Shown in pieces: positions 8,168 through 17,643 of a stretch of 64,000 nt of DNA; position 1 is the first letter of the stretch; the number at the start of each line of letters is the position of its first letter. The stretch comes from Erysipelothrix sp. HDW6C (GTDB lineage: Bacteria; Bacillota_I; Bacilli_A; Erysipelotrichales; Erysipelotrichaceae). The translations under genes were made by a program, and so were the position numbers. The stretch spans positions 310,001-374,000 of the forward strand of contig NZ_CP049861.1 in the NCBI RefSeq assembly GCF_011299615.1, in the 5' to 3' direction. The notes beneath the pieces were generated by a model. The model saw only the letters and a program-made list of their open reading frames with translations, did no database searches and had not been told where the DNA came from.

Positions 8168-9028
8168 CATAATATCTAACAATTCTAAAATACGATTCAA
8201 ATCATCATTGTCTTCAAAGTGAATGGTTACTTTGTGTTGATCAATGTTAATGCGTGTTTGTAGTTTCTTTTCAAAAAGTGACTTTGCATATGAGAATTGT
8301 GAATTATCGACAGGTTTTACCGGTACTTTCTCAGTATGCTCATTGTTGATAAGTGCTTCAGTTTCACGAACAGATAATTTACGGTCGTAAATCTGTTGGG
8401 CAAAACGCTCAATCTCTTTTGGATCTTCAAGTGTAACAAGCGGTCTAACATGACCCATCGTGAGTTTATTCTCACTGACCATTTCTTGAACTGATTTTGG
8501 CAAACGTAACAGACGAAGGAGATTGGTTATATGGCTACGTGACTTGCTGACACGTTTCGCGACCTCATCTTGAGTAAGACCCAATCGTTCAATAAGTGAT
8601 TGGTAGCCCGCTGCCTCTTCAATAACATTCAAATCTTCCCGTTGCACGTTTTCAATAATGGCAATTTCCATCATTTGAGCATCGTCAAATTCAACAACAA
8701 TCGCTGCAATGTCTTCCATTCCAGCTTCTTTTGAAGCGCGCAAGCGACGTTCGCCAGCAACAAGTTCGTACCCTTTTTTGGTTTCACGAACAAGGATGGG
8801 GGTAAAGAGTCCGTGTGTACGGATTGATTCTGCCAATTCACGAATTTTTTCTTCATCAAAATGACGACGTGGTTGATAGGGATTGGTACGAACATCTTTA
8901 ACTTTTAGAGTTGTTTTTGTTCCACCAAAATTATCATTTTTTCCTTGTTGGATATCTTCAAGTACATTTGTGACATCATCACCAAAGATTGCTCCAAGAC
9001 CACGCCCTAAACGATTGTTATCGGACAT
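8162..9028 (-). CDS. parB: Chromosome partitioning protein ParB (Spo0J)
   Basis: CTP-dependent clamp that loads at parS and organises the origin region. The start is taken at 9028 (MSDNNRLGRGLGAIF), 288 aa; a GTG at 9037 is possible. It shows the N-terminal LGRGLGA motif that stimulates ParA, NPYQPR, the CTP-site motifs GERRLRA and ENVQRED, an HTH with SKSRSHITNLLRLL, and MGHVRPL. The Arg (SRS) and Gly (MGH) are the residues expected for parS rather than Noc-site specificity. It overlaps parA by 11 bases. Two matching parS palindromes lie at 49.55 and 51.76 kb. Confidence 0.95.
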   Translation of the reverse strand: MSDNNRLGRGLGAIFGDDVTNVLEDIQQGKNDNFGGTKTTLKVKDVRTNPYQPRRHFDEEKIRELAESIRTHGLFTPILVRETKKGYELVAGERRLRASKEAGMEDIAAIVVEFDDAQMMEIAIIENVQREDLNVIEEAAGYQSLIERLGLTQDEVAKRVSKSRSHITNLLRLLRLPKSVQEMVSENKLTMGHVRPLVTLEDPKEIERFAQQIYDRKLSVRETEALINNEHTEKVPVKPVDNSQFSYAKSLFEKKLQTRINIDQHKVTIHFEDNDDLNRILELLDIME

Positions 9029-9809
9029 TTGCTTCACTCTCTTTCTTATGTTGTGATAAGACTTCTTTTGCTAAAGAAGCGTACGCTTTTGCGCCTTCTG
9101 ACTTTAAGTCATATTCAAAGATTGTATTCCCTCGCGATGGTGCTTCGGATAATTTAACATTTCGTGGTATGTTACTCTTATAAACGCGTTCTTTAAAGTA
9201 TTTACGAACTTCTTGTTGGACTTCAACACTTAAGCGCGTTCTCACATCAAACATCGTCAACAATACACCTTCGATTTTTAAGTCTGGGTTGAATAATTTT
9301 TGAACCAAACGAATGGTTGATAAAAGTTGTGTTAACCCTTCAAGTGCATAGTATTCGCATTGAACTGGGATAATAACGGAATCCGCAGCAGTCAGTGCAT
9401 TTGTATTCAAAAGACCTAATGAAGGGGGACAATCTATAATAATAAAATCATAATCGTCTTTAACTTTCATTAGTTTGTTTTTTAGTAATTTTTCACGTCC
9501 GATTTTAAACTCCACCATTTCCAAATCGGCACCAGCAAGATCAATCGTCGCTGGAATGAGATCCATTGGTGGTGTCGTCAATTTTAAGACCACATCGCCA
9601 ACTTCTTTTTCGGTTAAAATTAAATCATAAGTACTTTCCTTGATTGACATGCGATTCGCACCCACACCTTGCGATGCGTTTCCTTGCGGATCAAGATCGA
9701 TCAAGAGTACTTTTTGGCCCAAATACGCCAAGCCTGCTGATAAGTTAATGCTTGTGGTTGTCTTACCAACGCCACCCTTTTGATTTGCTACGGCAATTAT
9801 TTTCCCCAT
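9018..9809 (-). CDS. parA: Chromosome partitioning ATPase ParA (Soj)
   Basis: Deviant Walker-A ATPase, 263 aa, that works with ParB in origin segregation and influences DnaA in related bacteria. Motifs: KGGVGKTTTSINL (residues 11-23, with the signature Lys), LLIDLDPQGNAS, and IIDCPPSLGLLNTNAL. The DNA-binding basic residues of the C-terminal helix are consistent with the family. GAAGGATG precedes the ATG. It lies between noc and parB, as in other Firmicutes. Confidence 0.96.
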   Translation of the reverse strand: MGKIIAVANQKGGVGKTTTSINLSAGLAYLGQKVLLIDLDPQGNASQGVGANRMSIKESTYDLILTEKEVGDVVLKLTTPPMDLIPATIDLAGADLEMVEFKIGREKLLKNKLMKVKDDYDFIIIDCPPSLGLLNTNALTAADSVIIPVQCEYYALEGLTQLLSTIRLVQKLFNPDLKIEGVLLTMFDVRTRLSVEVQQEVRKYFKERVYKSNIPRNVKLSEAPSRGNTIFEYDLKSEGAKAYASLAKEVLSQHKKESEANVR

Positions 9810-9827
9810 TGACTCACATCCTTCAAT

Positions 9828-10577
9828 TTATTTAGGAAAACGAACTGTAATTACAACCTCGTCTTCGGTTTCTTTCATTTCATGCTGAACAGGAATTCCT
9901 GTTTTCTCAATCATACCAATGGATTGCTTGATCGTATTGATTCCAATTTTTACGCTTTGTGAGATACCCCGTGTGATTGGCTTGTGTTTCCGCGGTTTAT
10001 TGACAAGCGTTTCTGTTTGCTTAACATTCAATTTCTTATTAATAATTTCATCAAGAACATGTTCTTGTTTTTCACGCTCAATCCCTAACAAAGCGCGGGC
10101 GTGGCGTTCTGTAATGCGACGCTCTCCCAATGCTCCTAAAACCGGTTCAGGTAGATCAAGAAGGCGGATTTTATTGGCAATTGCGGATTGTGATTTACCC
10201 AAACGTGTCGCCAATTGCTTTTGAGTTATTCCTTGAATCCTTAAGATGTCACGAAAGGCTTTTGCTTCCTCAAGGACACTCAAGTTCTCACGTTGAATGT
10301 TCTCGATGAGTGCAACTGTAGCACTTTTCTCATCATTGATATTACTTATTATTACGGGTACAGTTAGGAAACCGGACATCATCATCGCTCGGTAGCGTCG
10401 CTCCCCAGCAATGATTTCATAATGGTCGCCAACTTCTCTAACGACGATGGGCTGAATAAGTCCATTTTCACGAATTGATTGTGCCAGTTCCATCAGACTT
10501 TCCTCATCAAATATTGTTCTTGGTTGATATCGATTCGGTTTTATCTTTTCAATGGCTAATTCTGTCTGATCAATCAT
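9828..10577 (-). CDS. noc: Nucleoid occlusion protein Noc, without N-terminal extension
   Basis: ParB-family CTPase, 249 aa, encoded directly after rsmG as Noc is in Bacillus. It has NRYQPR, GERRYRA and ENIQREN (CTP-binding motifs). The DNA-recognition residues are of Noc type: Gln in GKSQSAIANK, Lys in NKIRLL and Arg in TERHARALL. Bacillus Noc starts with about 25 extra residues that include a membrane-targeting amphipathic helix. Here the protein starts at MIDQTELAIEKIKPNRYQPR and has no such extension. A strong GGGGAGG precedes the ATG, so the start is secure. The start overlaps rsmG by 8 bases. Confidence 0.88.
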   Translation of the reverse strand: MIDQTELAIEKIKPNRYQPRTIFDEESLMELAQSIRENGLIQPIVVREVGDHYEIIAGERRYRAMMMSGFLTVPVIISNINDEKSATVALIENIQRENLSVLEEAKAFRDILRIQGITQKQLATRLGKSQSAIANKIRLLDLPEPVLGALGERRITERHARALLGIEREKQEHVLDEIINKKLNVKQTETLVNKPRKHKPITRGISQSVKIGINTIKQSIGMIEKTGIPVQHEMKETEDEVVITVRFPK

Positions 10578-11286
10578 GTGCCCTCCCCGACAATGGTGTC
10601 TTCTTTATTTTAGCATAACTGCGTGGATATTTCTTTGGAGTATTTTTAATTTTCACAATTTCTAAATTAAAGCGTTCTCCCAATACATCATCATTAAACT
10701 CATGGGTTCTTAACAATTCTCCACCCAAAATTGTAATCGCCTTTTTAGACTCCTCGTACTCCTCTAATCCGCGCGCACCTTTCATTGCCAGGAACACACC
10801 ACCCACCTTAATAAAGGGGATGCACAGCTCACTGAGAATATCAAGGTAGGCAACAGCACGTGCAGTTGCGTAGTCAAACGATTCACGAGCGTTAACAATA
10901 ACATCTTCCGCTCTTTCATTCAAGATAGTAACGTTGCTTAAGTTGCACGCCTCAACAACACGACTTAAAAAATTGGTACGCTTGGTTGTCGGCTCAATGC
11001 ACGTGACATGGATATCCGGTCGTGCAATTGCAATTACAATACCAGGAAATCCAGCACCACTGCCGATATCAGCGAGTGTTGCTTGGGGTTTCATTGCTGG
11101 AGCAATGAGTAGTGAGTCATAGAAATGCTTGTGGTAGATACCGGCATCATCATCAATCCCCGTCAGGTTTAATACTTTATTTACTTCTTGAATCAAATTC
11201 TTATACGTTAAAAATTGTTCCTTCTGCTTGGGAGAAGCAACAATTCCTAATGGTTCTAACTGCGTTATAAATTCCTCTAAAGTCAT
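10570..11286 (-). CDS. rsmG: 16S rRNA (guanine527-N7)-methyltransferase RsmG
   Basis: SAM-dependent methyltransferase of 16S rRNA, 238 aa. It shows the GidB-type SAM site ADIGSGAGFPGIVIAIARPD and the downstream ATARAVAYLDILSELCIPFIK motif. GGAGTTC precedes the ATG. In most Firmicutes it directly follows mnmG; here a Gfo/Idh oxidoreductase gene lies between them. Translationally coupled to noc. Confidence 0.96.
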   Translation of the reverse strand: MTLEEFITQLEPLGIVASPKQKEQFLTYKNLIQEVNKVLNLTGIDDDAGIYHKHFYDSLLIAPAMKPQATLADIGSGAGFPGIVIAIARPDIHVTCIEPTTKRTNFLSRVVEACNLSNVTILNERAEDVIVNARESFDYATARAVAYLDILSELCIPFIKVGGVFLAMKGARGLEEYEESKKAITILGGELLRTHEFNDDVLGERFNLEIVKIKNTPKKYPRSYAKIKKTPLSGRAHD

Positions 11287-11295
11287 ACGAACTCC

Positions 11296-12267
11296 TTAAA
11301 ATTCAAAATTTAAATCAATACACTTTCGTGCCGCTTCAGCAACTCTAACTACTGCGAGACTGTGCTCAAACAATGCATCACGTTTGGCAAAGTCTTGAGC
11401 ATCACTGATTTCTTTAAAAGCAGCAATTTGGTATGAAAGACGGTGTTTATCTTGAATATTATAGTCGATTTTCGCATCTTTTGTAACGATTTCGACAGAT
11501 TTAATCAGACTCACACTTTCGGGTACCATAATGTATCCTTTTTCACCTTGAATTTGTCCAAAATTGAAAGAAAAACTATCTTTTGCACCGACACATTCCA
11601 CGACGAAGTCATCATACTTCATAGTAAGGATGCCTGAGGTATCAATACCATTCTCATATTGGTTGGCAATATAGGATACCTGATTGGGTGACCCAAAGAG
11701 TCCAACTACAAAATGAATGTTGTAGATGTTAATATCGGCCATGGCACCACCAGAGAAACTTGGATCAAAAACGTTGGTTATAACATGATCGAGCAATTGA
11801 GGATATCGGCTTGAGTATTGACTGAAATTACATTGAATTGCACGAATTCGACCAATGCGCTCCAATTGTGATTTTATATAATCAAAGTGAGGCATGTGGA
11901 TGTTGCAAATTGCTTCAAAAAGCATCAGATTCTTTGCTTTAGCAAGAGCAATCATTTCTTTAGCACGTGCCTCATTACCAGCAAACGGTTTTTCGACAAT
12001 CACATGCTTCCCAGCTTCTAGAGCTTGCATTGTTTGGTGATAGTGTAAACTATTTGGAGATGCAATATAGATAAAATCAATGTCTGCATCGGCAAACATA
12101 ACATCCAGTGCATCGTAACTCTTTTCAATGCCCATCTCGTCCGCAAACGCCCGTGCACCTGCAGCTGTTCTTGAATACGCAGCCACAAAATCGACTCCGG
12201 CTATTTCACGACCTGCATTGATAAATTCTTTAACAATGAATCCACTTCCAATCGTTGCAATTCTCAT
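11296..12267 (-). CDS. Gfo/Idh/MocA-family oxidoreductase
   Basis: NAD(P)-dependent oxidoreductase, 323 aa. It has an N-terminal Rossmann fold (IATIGSGFIVKEFI), the IASPNSLHYHQT strand, and the EKP motif HVIVEKPFAGNE with the catalytic Lys. The C-terminal alpha/beta substrate domain contains GGAMADINIYNIHF, where the typical Gly-Asp and His positions are kept. The substrate is unknown, probably a sugar or cyclitol. GGAGGG precedes the ATG. It lies between the mnmG terminator and rsmG. Confidence 0.9.
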   Translation of the reverse strand: MRIATIGSGFIVKEFINAGREIAGVDFVAAYSRTAAGARAFADEMGIEKSYDALDVMFADADIDFIYIASPNSLHYHQTMQALEAGKHVIVEKPFAGNEARAKEMIALAKAKNLMLFEAICNIHMPHFDYIKSQLERIGRIRAIQCNFSQYSSRYPQLLDHVITNVFDPSFSGGAMADINIYNIHFVVGLFGSPNQVSYIANQYENGIDTSGILTMKYDDFVVECVGAKDSFSFNFGQIQGEKGYIMVPESVSLIKSVEIVTKDAKIDYNIQDKHRLSYQIAAFKEISDAQDFAKRDALFEHSLAVVRVAEAARKCIDLNFEF

Positions 12268-12346
12268 GGTGAACCCTCCTCGTTGTTGCTTTTATTATAC
12301 CACGCTTTAACGGTGATAAAAGTAACTTAACTCGAAGATGATTCGA

Positions 12347-12375
12347 CAAAAAAGAGTCTACTCGATGTAGACTCT
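12347..12375 (-). terminator. Terminator of mnmG
   Basis: On the minus strand AGAGTCTAC-ATCGA-GTAGACTCT is followed by six T. It separates mnmG from the Gfo/Idh-rsmG-noc-par cluster. Confidence 0.9.
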
Positions 12376-12381
12376 TGAATA

Positions 12382-14238
12382 TTAAGGTTGAGTACGTTGT
12401 TTTAAGACAATCGCAAGAATTGCCATATCTGCTGGATTCACTCCTGAGATACGTGATGCTTGTCCCATTGTTAGGGGACGAACCGCACTTAGTTTTTGCT
12501 TTCCTTCAATTGATAAATTGTCAATTGAGTTGTAATCCAGTGTTTCTGGAAGTTTAATGTTCTCCATGGAACGCAGTTTTTCTGCATCTTTCAGGGCCTT
12601 TTTAATGTAGCCTTCGTATTTTATCTCGACTTGAATTTGGAATGCCAAATCGGCGCTGACGTCCATATCAAGTAATTCAAGAACTTCCAGTAATTCAATC
12701 CCTGGACGCTTCACAGCATCATAGACGCTTAAATCATGTGCGTCAAATGGGGAATTCTTTTGTTCAAAATAAGCAATGAATGCATCATTGTGGGGAATCT
12801 TAACTGTTTTTGATGTTTCAATAAATGCATCGATTGTTGCGATATCATCTTCGATAGCCGCATACGCATCAGATCTTAACAAACCAATTTGATGGCCAAA
12901 ATGTGATAGTCTACGGTATGCATTATCATGACGTAGTAACAAGCGATATTCTGCTCGCGAAGTCAAAAGGCGATAGGGCTCAAGGGTTCCCTTAGTTACC
13001 AAATCATCCAACATAACACCAATATAGGCCTCGTCACGTTTAAGAATCAAGGGTTCCTCACCGCGGTTTTTCAGCGCTGCATTAATACCTGCCATTAAAC
13101 CTTGACCGGCAGCTTCTTCATAACCGGATGTTCCATTAATTTGCCCTGCAGTAAATAAACCATCGACAGTCATTATTTCAAGAGACGGTTTCAATTGAAT
13201 GGGATCAATTGCGTCATATTCAATCGCATAACCGTATTTTTGAACGCGCACATTTTCAAGTCCAGGGATGGTTCGAATCATTGCATCTTGAACATCTTCG
13301 GGAAGTGATGAACTTAACCCTTGTACATAGGTTGTATCCAAAGATGCTGCTTCGGGTTCTAAGAAAATTTGATGACGATCCTTATCAGCGAAGCGGACAA
13401 TCTTGTCTTCAATCGAAGGGCAGTATCGCGCACCAACACCTTCAACAACACCCGAGTACATACTGGATTTGTCTAAGTTTGCTTCGATAATTGCATGTGT
13501 ATTTGCATTTGTATAGGTGAGATAACACGCATATTGTTCTTGGATGACATCTTCCTTCTTTGTTGCATTTGAAAAGTAGTAGGGTTTGTCATCACCGGGT
13601 TGGATTGTGGTTTTTGAGAAATCAATACTATCTGTGTAAACACGCGCAGGTGTCCCAGTCTTTAGTCGGAATGTCTTGAGACCTAAAGAACGCAGCGACT
13701 CTGACAATTTGTTTGTGGTAGGATCCCCTTCAGGGCCCGAATGAGTTACTTTATCAGACAGTAGAATCTTGGAACTCATGTATGTCCCGGATGTAATGAT
13801 AACTGCTTTTGCTGCAATCATTTCGCCATCTGCACAGAGAATTCCTGTAATCTTTCCATCTTCCGTCGCAATTCCCTCAACCATCTTTTGAACAATTTCA
13901 ATTCCAGGTTCACTTAAAACAGCATCACGCATCGCTTTGCTGTATTCAATCTTGTCAGATTGGACGCGTAAACATTGCACGCCCGGTCCTTTGCTCGAGT
14001 TTAAAATTCGAAACTGTAATGCCGTCTTATCGGCAATCTTTCCCATAACGCCACCCAGCGCTTCAATCTCACGCACAACAATTCCTTTAGCAGGGCCACC
14101 AATTGATGGATTGCACGGCATTGCTGCGATTCTATCTATATTTATTGTGAAGAGTGCCGTCTTTTGCCCAAGACGCGCTGCAGCAACTGCTGCTTCAACG
14201 CCGGCATGACCCCCTCCAACTACAATTACATCATACAT
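12382..14238 (-). CDS. mnmG: tRNA U34 modification enzyme MnmG (GidA)
   Basis: FAD-dependent partner of MnmE, 618 aa from the start MYDVIVVGGGHAGVEAA, which is preceded by GGAGG. An ATG at 14268 would add ten unlikely residues. Visible features: the dinucleotide-binding GGGHAG, MPCNPSIGGPAKG, the insertion domain with GVGARYCPSIEDKI, and the C-terminal AREVE-type helix region ending in GVNPADMAIL. Own terminator downstream. Confidence 0.97.
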   Translation of the reverse strand: MYDVIVVGGGHAGVEAAVAAARLGQKTALFTINIDRIAAMPCNPSIGGPAKGIVVREIEALGGVMGKIADKTALQFRILNSSKGPGVQCLRVQSDKIEYSKAMRDAVLSEPGIEIVQKMVEGIATEDGKITGILCADGEMIAAKAVIITSGTYMSSKILLSDKVTHSGPEGDPTTNKLSESLRSLGLKTFRLKTGTPARVYTDSIDFSKTTIQPGDDKPYYFSNATKKEDVIQEQYACYLTYTNANTHAIIEANLDKSSMYSGVVEGVGARYCPSIEDKIVRFADKDRHQIFLEPEAASLDTTYVQGLSSSLPEDVQDAMIRTIPGLENVRVQKYGYAIEYDAIDPIQLKPSLEIMTVDGLFTAGQINGTSGYEEAAGQGLMAGINAALKNRGEEPLILKRDEAYIGVMLDDLVTKGTLEPYRLLTSRAEYRLLLRHDNAYRRLSHFGHQIGLLRSDAYAAIEDDIATIDAFIETSKTVKIPHNDAFIAYFEQKNSPFDAHDLSVYDAVKRPGIELLEVLELLDMDVSADLAFQIQVEIKYEGYIKKALKDAEKLRSMENIKLPETLDYNSIDNLSIEGKQKLSAVRPLTMGQASRISGVNPADMAILAIVLKQRTQP

Positions 14239-14304
14239 ATTCAAAGCCTCCGACTTAGATTTTACCATATTTCCGTCTGTTTCGACGATTTTATGCCTAA
14301 ACTC

Positions 14305-14351
14305 TTGACAGGTTTCGCTCGGCGTATTACTGTATTACTATAAATGGTACA
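14305..14351 (+). promoter_or_regulatory. Promoter and possible operator of the GntR-ABC operon
   Basis: TTGACA at 14305-14310 is followed after 17 bases by TACTGT. An imperfect dyad TGTAyyA-N7-TrrTACA spans 14331-14351, between the -10 and the SD. Its position suggests an autoregulatory site for the GntR regulator encoded next. The -10 is weak and the operator is inference. Confidence 0.5.
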
Positions 14352-14366
14352 GATAGGAGTGGGTGT

Positions 14367-14726
14367 ATGATTTCAATTAATACAAAAAGTACAACGCCAA
14401 TTTTTGAGCAAATCGTACAACAAGTCGGAAAATATATCGCCTTGGGTGTTTTGAAACCGCACGAACAATTACCTACTGTACGGGTCCTTGCTAAAGAACT
14501 TGGGATTAACCCCAATACAGTTTCAAAGGCCTACCATGAATGTGAAATGAATGAATTGATTTATTCGATTCCGGGGAAGGGATCGTTTGTAACGGATGCT
14601 ACTGAGGGAGTAAATACCATTGTTTATGATGCCTATGCGCAGTTTTTAAAGGCGCATAACCAACTTAAAGAGTTGGGTGAGACAGAAGAGGCAATTTCAT
14701 TGTTTCTTGAGAGGAATAAATTATGA
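14367..14726 (+). CDS. GntR-family regulator, YtrA type
   Basis: Short one-domain GntR repressor, 119 aa. The winged helix spans about residues 10-75 (PIFEQIVQQVGKYIALGVLKPHEQLP, then TVRVLAKELGINPNTVSKAY). It is followed by a short helical dimerisation tail rather than an effector domain. YtrA-type regulators sit in front of ABC transporter operons and repress them. Here the ABC ATPase start overlaps its stop by 4 bases. AGGAG precedes the ATG. Transcribed against replication. Confidence 0.92.
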   Translation: MISINTKSTTPIFEQIVQQVGKYIALGVLKPHEQLPTVRVLAKELGINPNTVSKAYHECEMNELIYSIPGKGSFVTDATEGVNTIVYDAYAQFLKAHNQLKELGETEEAISLFLERNKL

Positions 14727-15595
14727 TACAGTTCATCAATGTGAATAAGCGCTACGAAAACAAATCAATACTCGAGGATATCAGCATTTCAATTCCACCT
14801 GGAACAATTCTAGGCCTCGTTGGACGTAATGGGGCAGGGAAATCGACTTTGCTACGCCTCATTTGTGGTGTCCTTCAAGCCGATGCGGGAATCGTCGCCT
14901 ATCACGAAGAAAATGTTTATGACAACCCCAATGCAAAAAAAGAAATCTTTTTTGTCAGTGACGATGCCTATTTTATGACCAAAGCATCAATTTTAGAAAT
15001 GAAGCAATTCTACCGTGTCTTCTATAAAAATTTTTCTGAGGAACGCTTCTTTGAGTTGATCAGACTCTTTGGCTTGAAACAAACAGATACAATTGCTTCA
15101 TTTTCAAAAGGGATGAAGCGTCACGTTTCATTAGCTTTGGGAATTGCATCACGTACAAAGGTACTCCTTCTTGATGAAGCTTTTGATGGTCTCGATCCAA
15201 CAATGCGTTTTAAAATTCGCCAAATTATCAGTGAAGAGGTTTCCACATACAAGCGTACTGTTGTCATTTCTTCGCACAACTTGCAAGAACTCGCAGATAT
15301 TTGCGATTCTGTTGCAATTATGGATAACAAACGGATTCGTTTGAATTATACCCAAGAGGATATCATTACGCATTATCATAAATATCGGATTGCCTTTGCA
15401 GAGCCAATCGATCCCGCGCTTTTCGCTGAACTTACTCCTATCTTTTTAGGAGGAAAGGCGAAAATATTTACCATGATTGTTAAAGGGTGTCGTGAAACCA
15501 CTGAACACTATCTCAACAGCCTCAATCCCTTGCTACTAGAACGTGATGACGTTTCACTTGATGAAATATTCATGTACGAAATGGGAGGGTACTAA
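14723..15595 (+). CDS. ABC transporter ATP-binding protein
   Basis: Exporter-type ATPase, 290 aa: Walker A GRNGAGKST, signature FSKGMKRHVSLALG (variant of LSGGQ), Walker B VLLLDEAFDGLD and switch SSHNLQEL. The first about 210 residues form the nucleotide-binding domain; the remainder is a variable tail. Paired with the permease gene 2 bases downstream. Related YtrA-controlled systems respond to cell-envelope stress; the substrate here is unknown. Confidence 0.92.
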   Translation: MIQFINVNKRYENKSILEDISISIPPGTILGLVGRNGAGKSTLLRLICGVLQADAGIVAYHEENVYDNPNAKKEIFFVSDDAYFMTKASILEMKQFYRVFYKNFSEERFFELIRLFGLKQTDTIASFSKGMKRHVSLALGIASRTKVLLLDEAFDGLDPTMRFKIRQIISEEVSTYKRTVVISSHNLQELADICDSVAIMDNKRIRLNYTQEDIITHYHKYRIAFAEPIDPALFAELTPIFLGGKAKIFTMIVKGCRETTEHYLNSLNPLLLERDDVSLDEIFMYEMGGY

Positions 15596-15597
15596 AA

Positions 15598-17601
15598 ATG
15601 AAAACGCTCTTTACATCGCGCATTAATTTTGACTTGATTCGTTTCCATTTCAAGCGCCTTAAAGCATTGACGTTTGTATTTACAGTTTTATTATTTACGA
15701 CATTTCCAATACCGGTTATTATAAAACGTCTTAACATTTACTACAGTCCTACTGAATTGTTCGGAGTGAATGCTGCAGTAGGTACATTAGCTTTTATTAC
15801 GATGGGATTGATGATTATCGCTCCGTTTATCTTCTTCCATTACCTTTTCTCCAGTCGTGCGGTGGATGTGTATCATGCCCTTCCAATTCGACGTCGTGAT
15901 TTGTTTATTACCTATATAGTTACTGCAGCACTTGCTGTACTTATTCCGTTTGCATTAACCTATTTTACCGGCTATATATTGACGTTTCTGCTTTTCGCAA
16001 ATCCTTTTACATCACTTCATATTTTTACTTTTATGCGCCTGGTTGTTATTTTTATTTCGATCAGTGCACTCACTGTATTTGTAATTATGAATACAGGAAC
16101 TCTCTCTGATGCAATCATCTACACCGGTATTTTATCCATCGCGCCTTTTGTTGCCTATGCAGCAATCCAATTCTTCGCAGGTCGATTCATTACAGGTTTT
16201 GCAAGTGGTAGTGGCGATATTCTGCCTTTCATTTCACCACACCTTGCAGTCTTAGCTGTGATTGTACCCATGGGACTGAGTGTTGATCCAAGTATTATTT
16301 CTTCATACTGGTTCATCATTTCAATTATTATCTATGTTGTTTCAATTTGGCTTTATGAACGCCGTCGTTCCGAGAGAACCGAAGAACCCTTTACAAATCG
16401 TGTCTTCTTTTCCTTAATCACTTCCTTATTCACAGCCATACTCTTGGTTGGACTTATTGCATTTTGGTCCACGGTAAACACAATAGATGCATCATTCTTA
16501 TCACCCCGTGTTATTACCATTCCAATATTGTTAGCTTTCGTTGTTTATGTTCTCTTAAACATCATCAAGAACCGTTCAACACGTAAGTTTAAAGAAGTAA
16601 CACGTAACTATGCCATCATGGTCGTTACAACCCTGGTAATATTGTCCACATTCTATTTCACCAATGGTTTTGGGTTCACCGAGAGGATTCCTGATAGCAA
16701 AGATATCGAGAGTATCCAAATTAGCGAATCATCGATAGCGCAAATTCCATTCATTGGGATGACATCAACGAATAAATTAATTTTGAATGACCCCGAGAGT
16801 ATTCGTCAATTCGTTGTTTTCCACGAAGATATCGTTGGCCGCATTGACTCGAAACGAGGGCTCGTATCTGACAACGCCTATGAACTGACCGACCCAAATG
16901 CTGATTACAACAACTATGTAAGTCTTGAATTTGCCTATGTACTGACAAATGGCAGTCGCATGTCGCGTGCTTTCCTTGTCCACAACTCACTTCTTGATAC
17001 ACTCTTGCCGATTGCATTCACTACGGAAGTACAGTCACAAGTAAATCCAATCTTAAGCGGTAAATATTACCCCGACTATGTAGAGTTTTTCTCACCATCA
17101 TTCTCAACTCGCTATACATTTACTGGAAAGTTGGATGAGCTGGTTGAAATCTACCGGCAAGAGATTAGCAATTACACAGTTGATGATTACACCAAGAACG
17201 GGGGGTATCTCAAGTACATTTTAGCTTATGGCTCCGATGACAGAATCTTCCAGTTAAATATTGATGAGCGCCATACCCGTACACTCCAATACCTCGAAAC
17301 GCATCTTATCGACCCCATCGATACCGAGTTTACATTCCAACGCTTCATCGCGCCGATTGAGGATCCTGAGTTTCATTATTATAATCCAATCTCCGGCTAT
17401 GTTCGAAAAACAAACGTTTGGGATATATCCTCTTCGATTTCAGAAAGTTTGACTCTTACAACAGCAGATGCAAAGAAACTCGATACTCAGCTCAAAGCGT
17501 ATGCTTACTCAGAGAATCGTTACGATACATTGTTAATCTATAGTTTCTCTGATGATATCGCCCATTACTTTAGCGTTCAATTACCGATTATTCCAAATTA
17601 A
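15598..17601 (+). CDS. ABC transporter permease with large extracellular domain
   Basis: Membrane protein of 667 aa. The N-terminal region to about residue 350 has roughly eight to nine hydrophobic segments with the internal motif YHALPIRRRDLF, common in bacitracin/YtrC-type permeases. After the last segment (about 340-360, NYAIMVVTTLVILSTFYF) comes a long soluble region of about 300 residues, probably outside the cell, ending YFSVQLPIIPN. It is the last gene of the operon. It probably exports or senses an envelope-active compound; specificity is not readable. Confidence 0.85.
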   Translation: MKTLFTSRINFDLIRFHFKRLKALTFVFTVLLFTTFPIPVIIKRLNIYYSPTELFGVNAAVGTLAFITMGLMIIAPFIFFHYLFSSRAVDVYHALPIRRRDLFITYIVTAALAVLIPFALTYFTGYILTFLLFANPFTSLHIFTFMRLVVIFISISALTVFVIMNTGTLSDAIIYTGILSIAPFVAYAAIQFFAGRFITGFASGSGDILPFISPHLAVLAVIVPMGLSVDPSIISSYWFIISIIIYVVSIWLYERRRSERTEEPFTNRVFFSLITSLFTAILLVGLIAFWSTVNTIDASFLSPRVITIPILLAFVVYVLLNIIKNRSTRKFKEVTRNYAIMVVTTLVILSTFYFTNGFGFTERIPDSKDIESIQISESSIAQIPFIGMTSTNKLILNDPESIRQFVVFHEDIVGRIDSKRGLVSDNAYELTDPNADYNNYVSLEFAYVLTNGSRMSRAFLVHNSLLDTLLPIAFTTEVQSQVNPILSGKYYPDYVEFFSPSFSTRYTFTGKLDELVEIYRQEISNYTVDDYTKNGGYLKYILAYGSDDRIFQLNIDERHTRTLQYLETHLIDPIDTEFTFQRFIAPIEDPEFHYYNPISGYVRKTNVWDISSSISESLTLTTADAKKLDTQLKAYAYSENRYDTLLIYSFSDDIAHYFSVQLPIIPN

Positions 17602-17641
17602 AAGGGGATTCCATAAAGGGATTCCATATGGAATCCCCTTT
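17601..17641. terminator. Bidirectional terminator
   Basis: AAAGGGGATTCCAT (17601-17614) pairs perfectly with ATGGAATCCCCTTT (17628-17641). The loop repeats part of the arm (AAAGGGATTCCAT), so two alternative hairpins are possible. It separates convergent genes. Confidence 0.75.
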
Positions 17642-17643
17642 AC

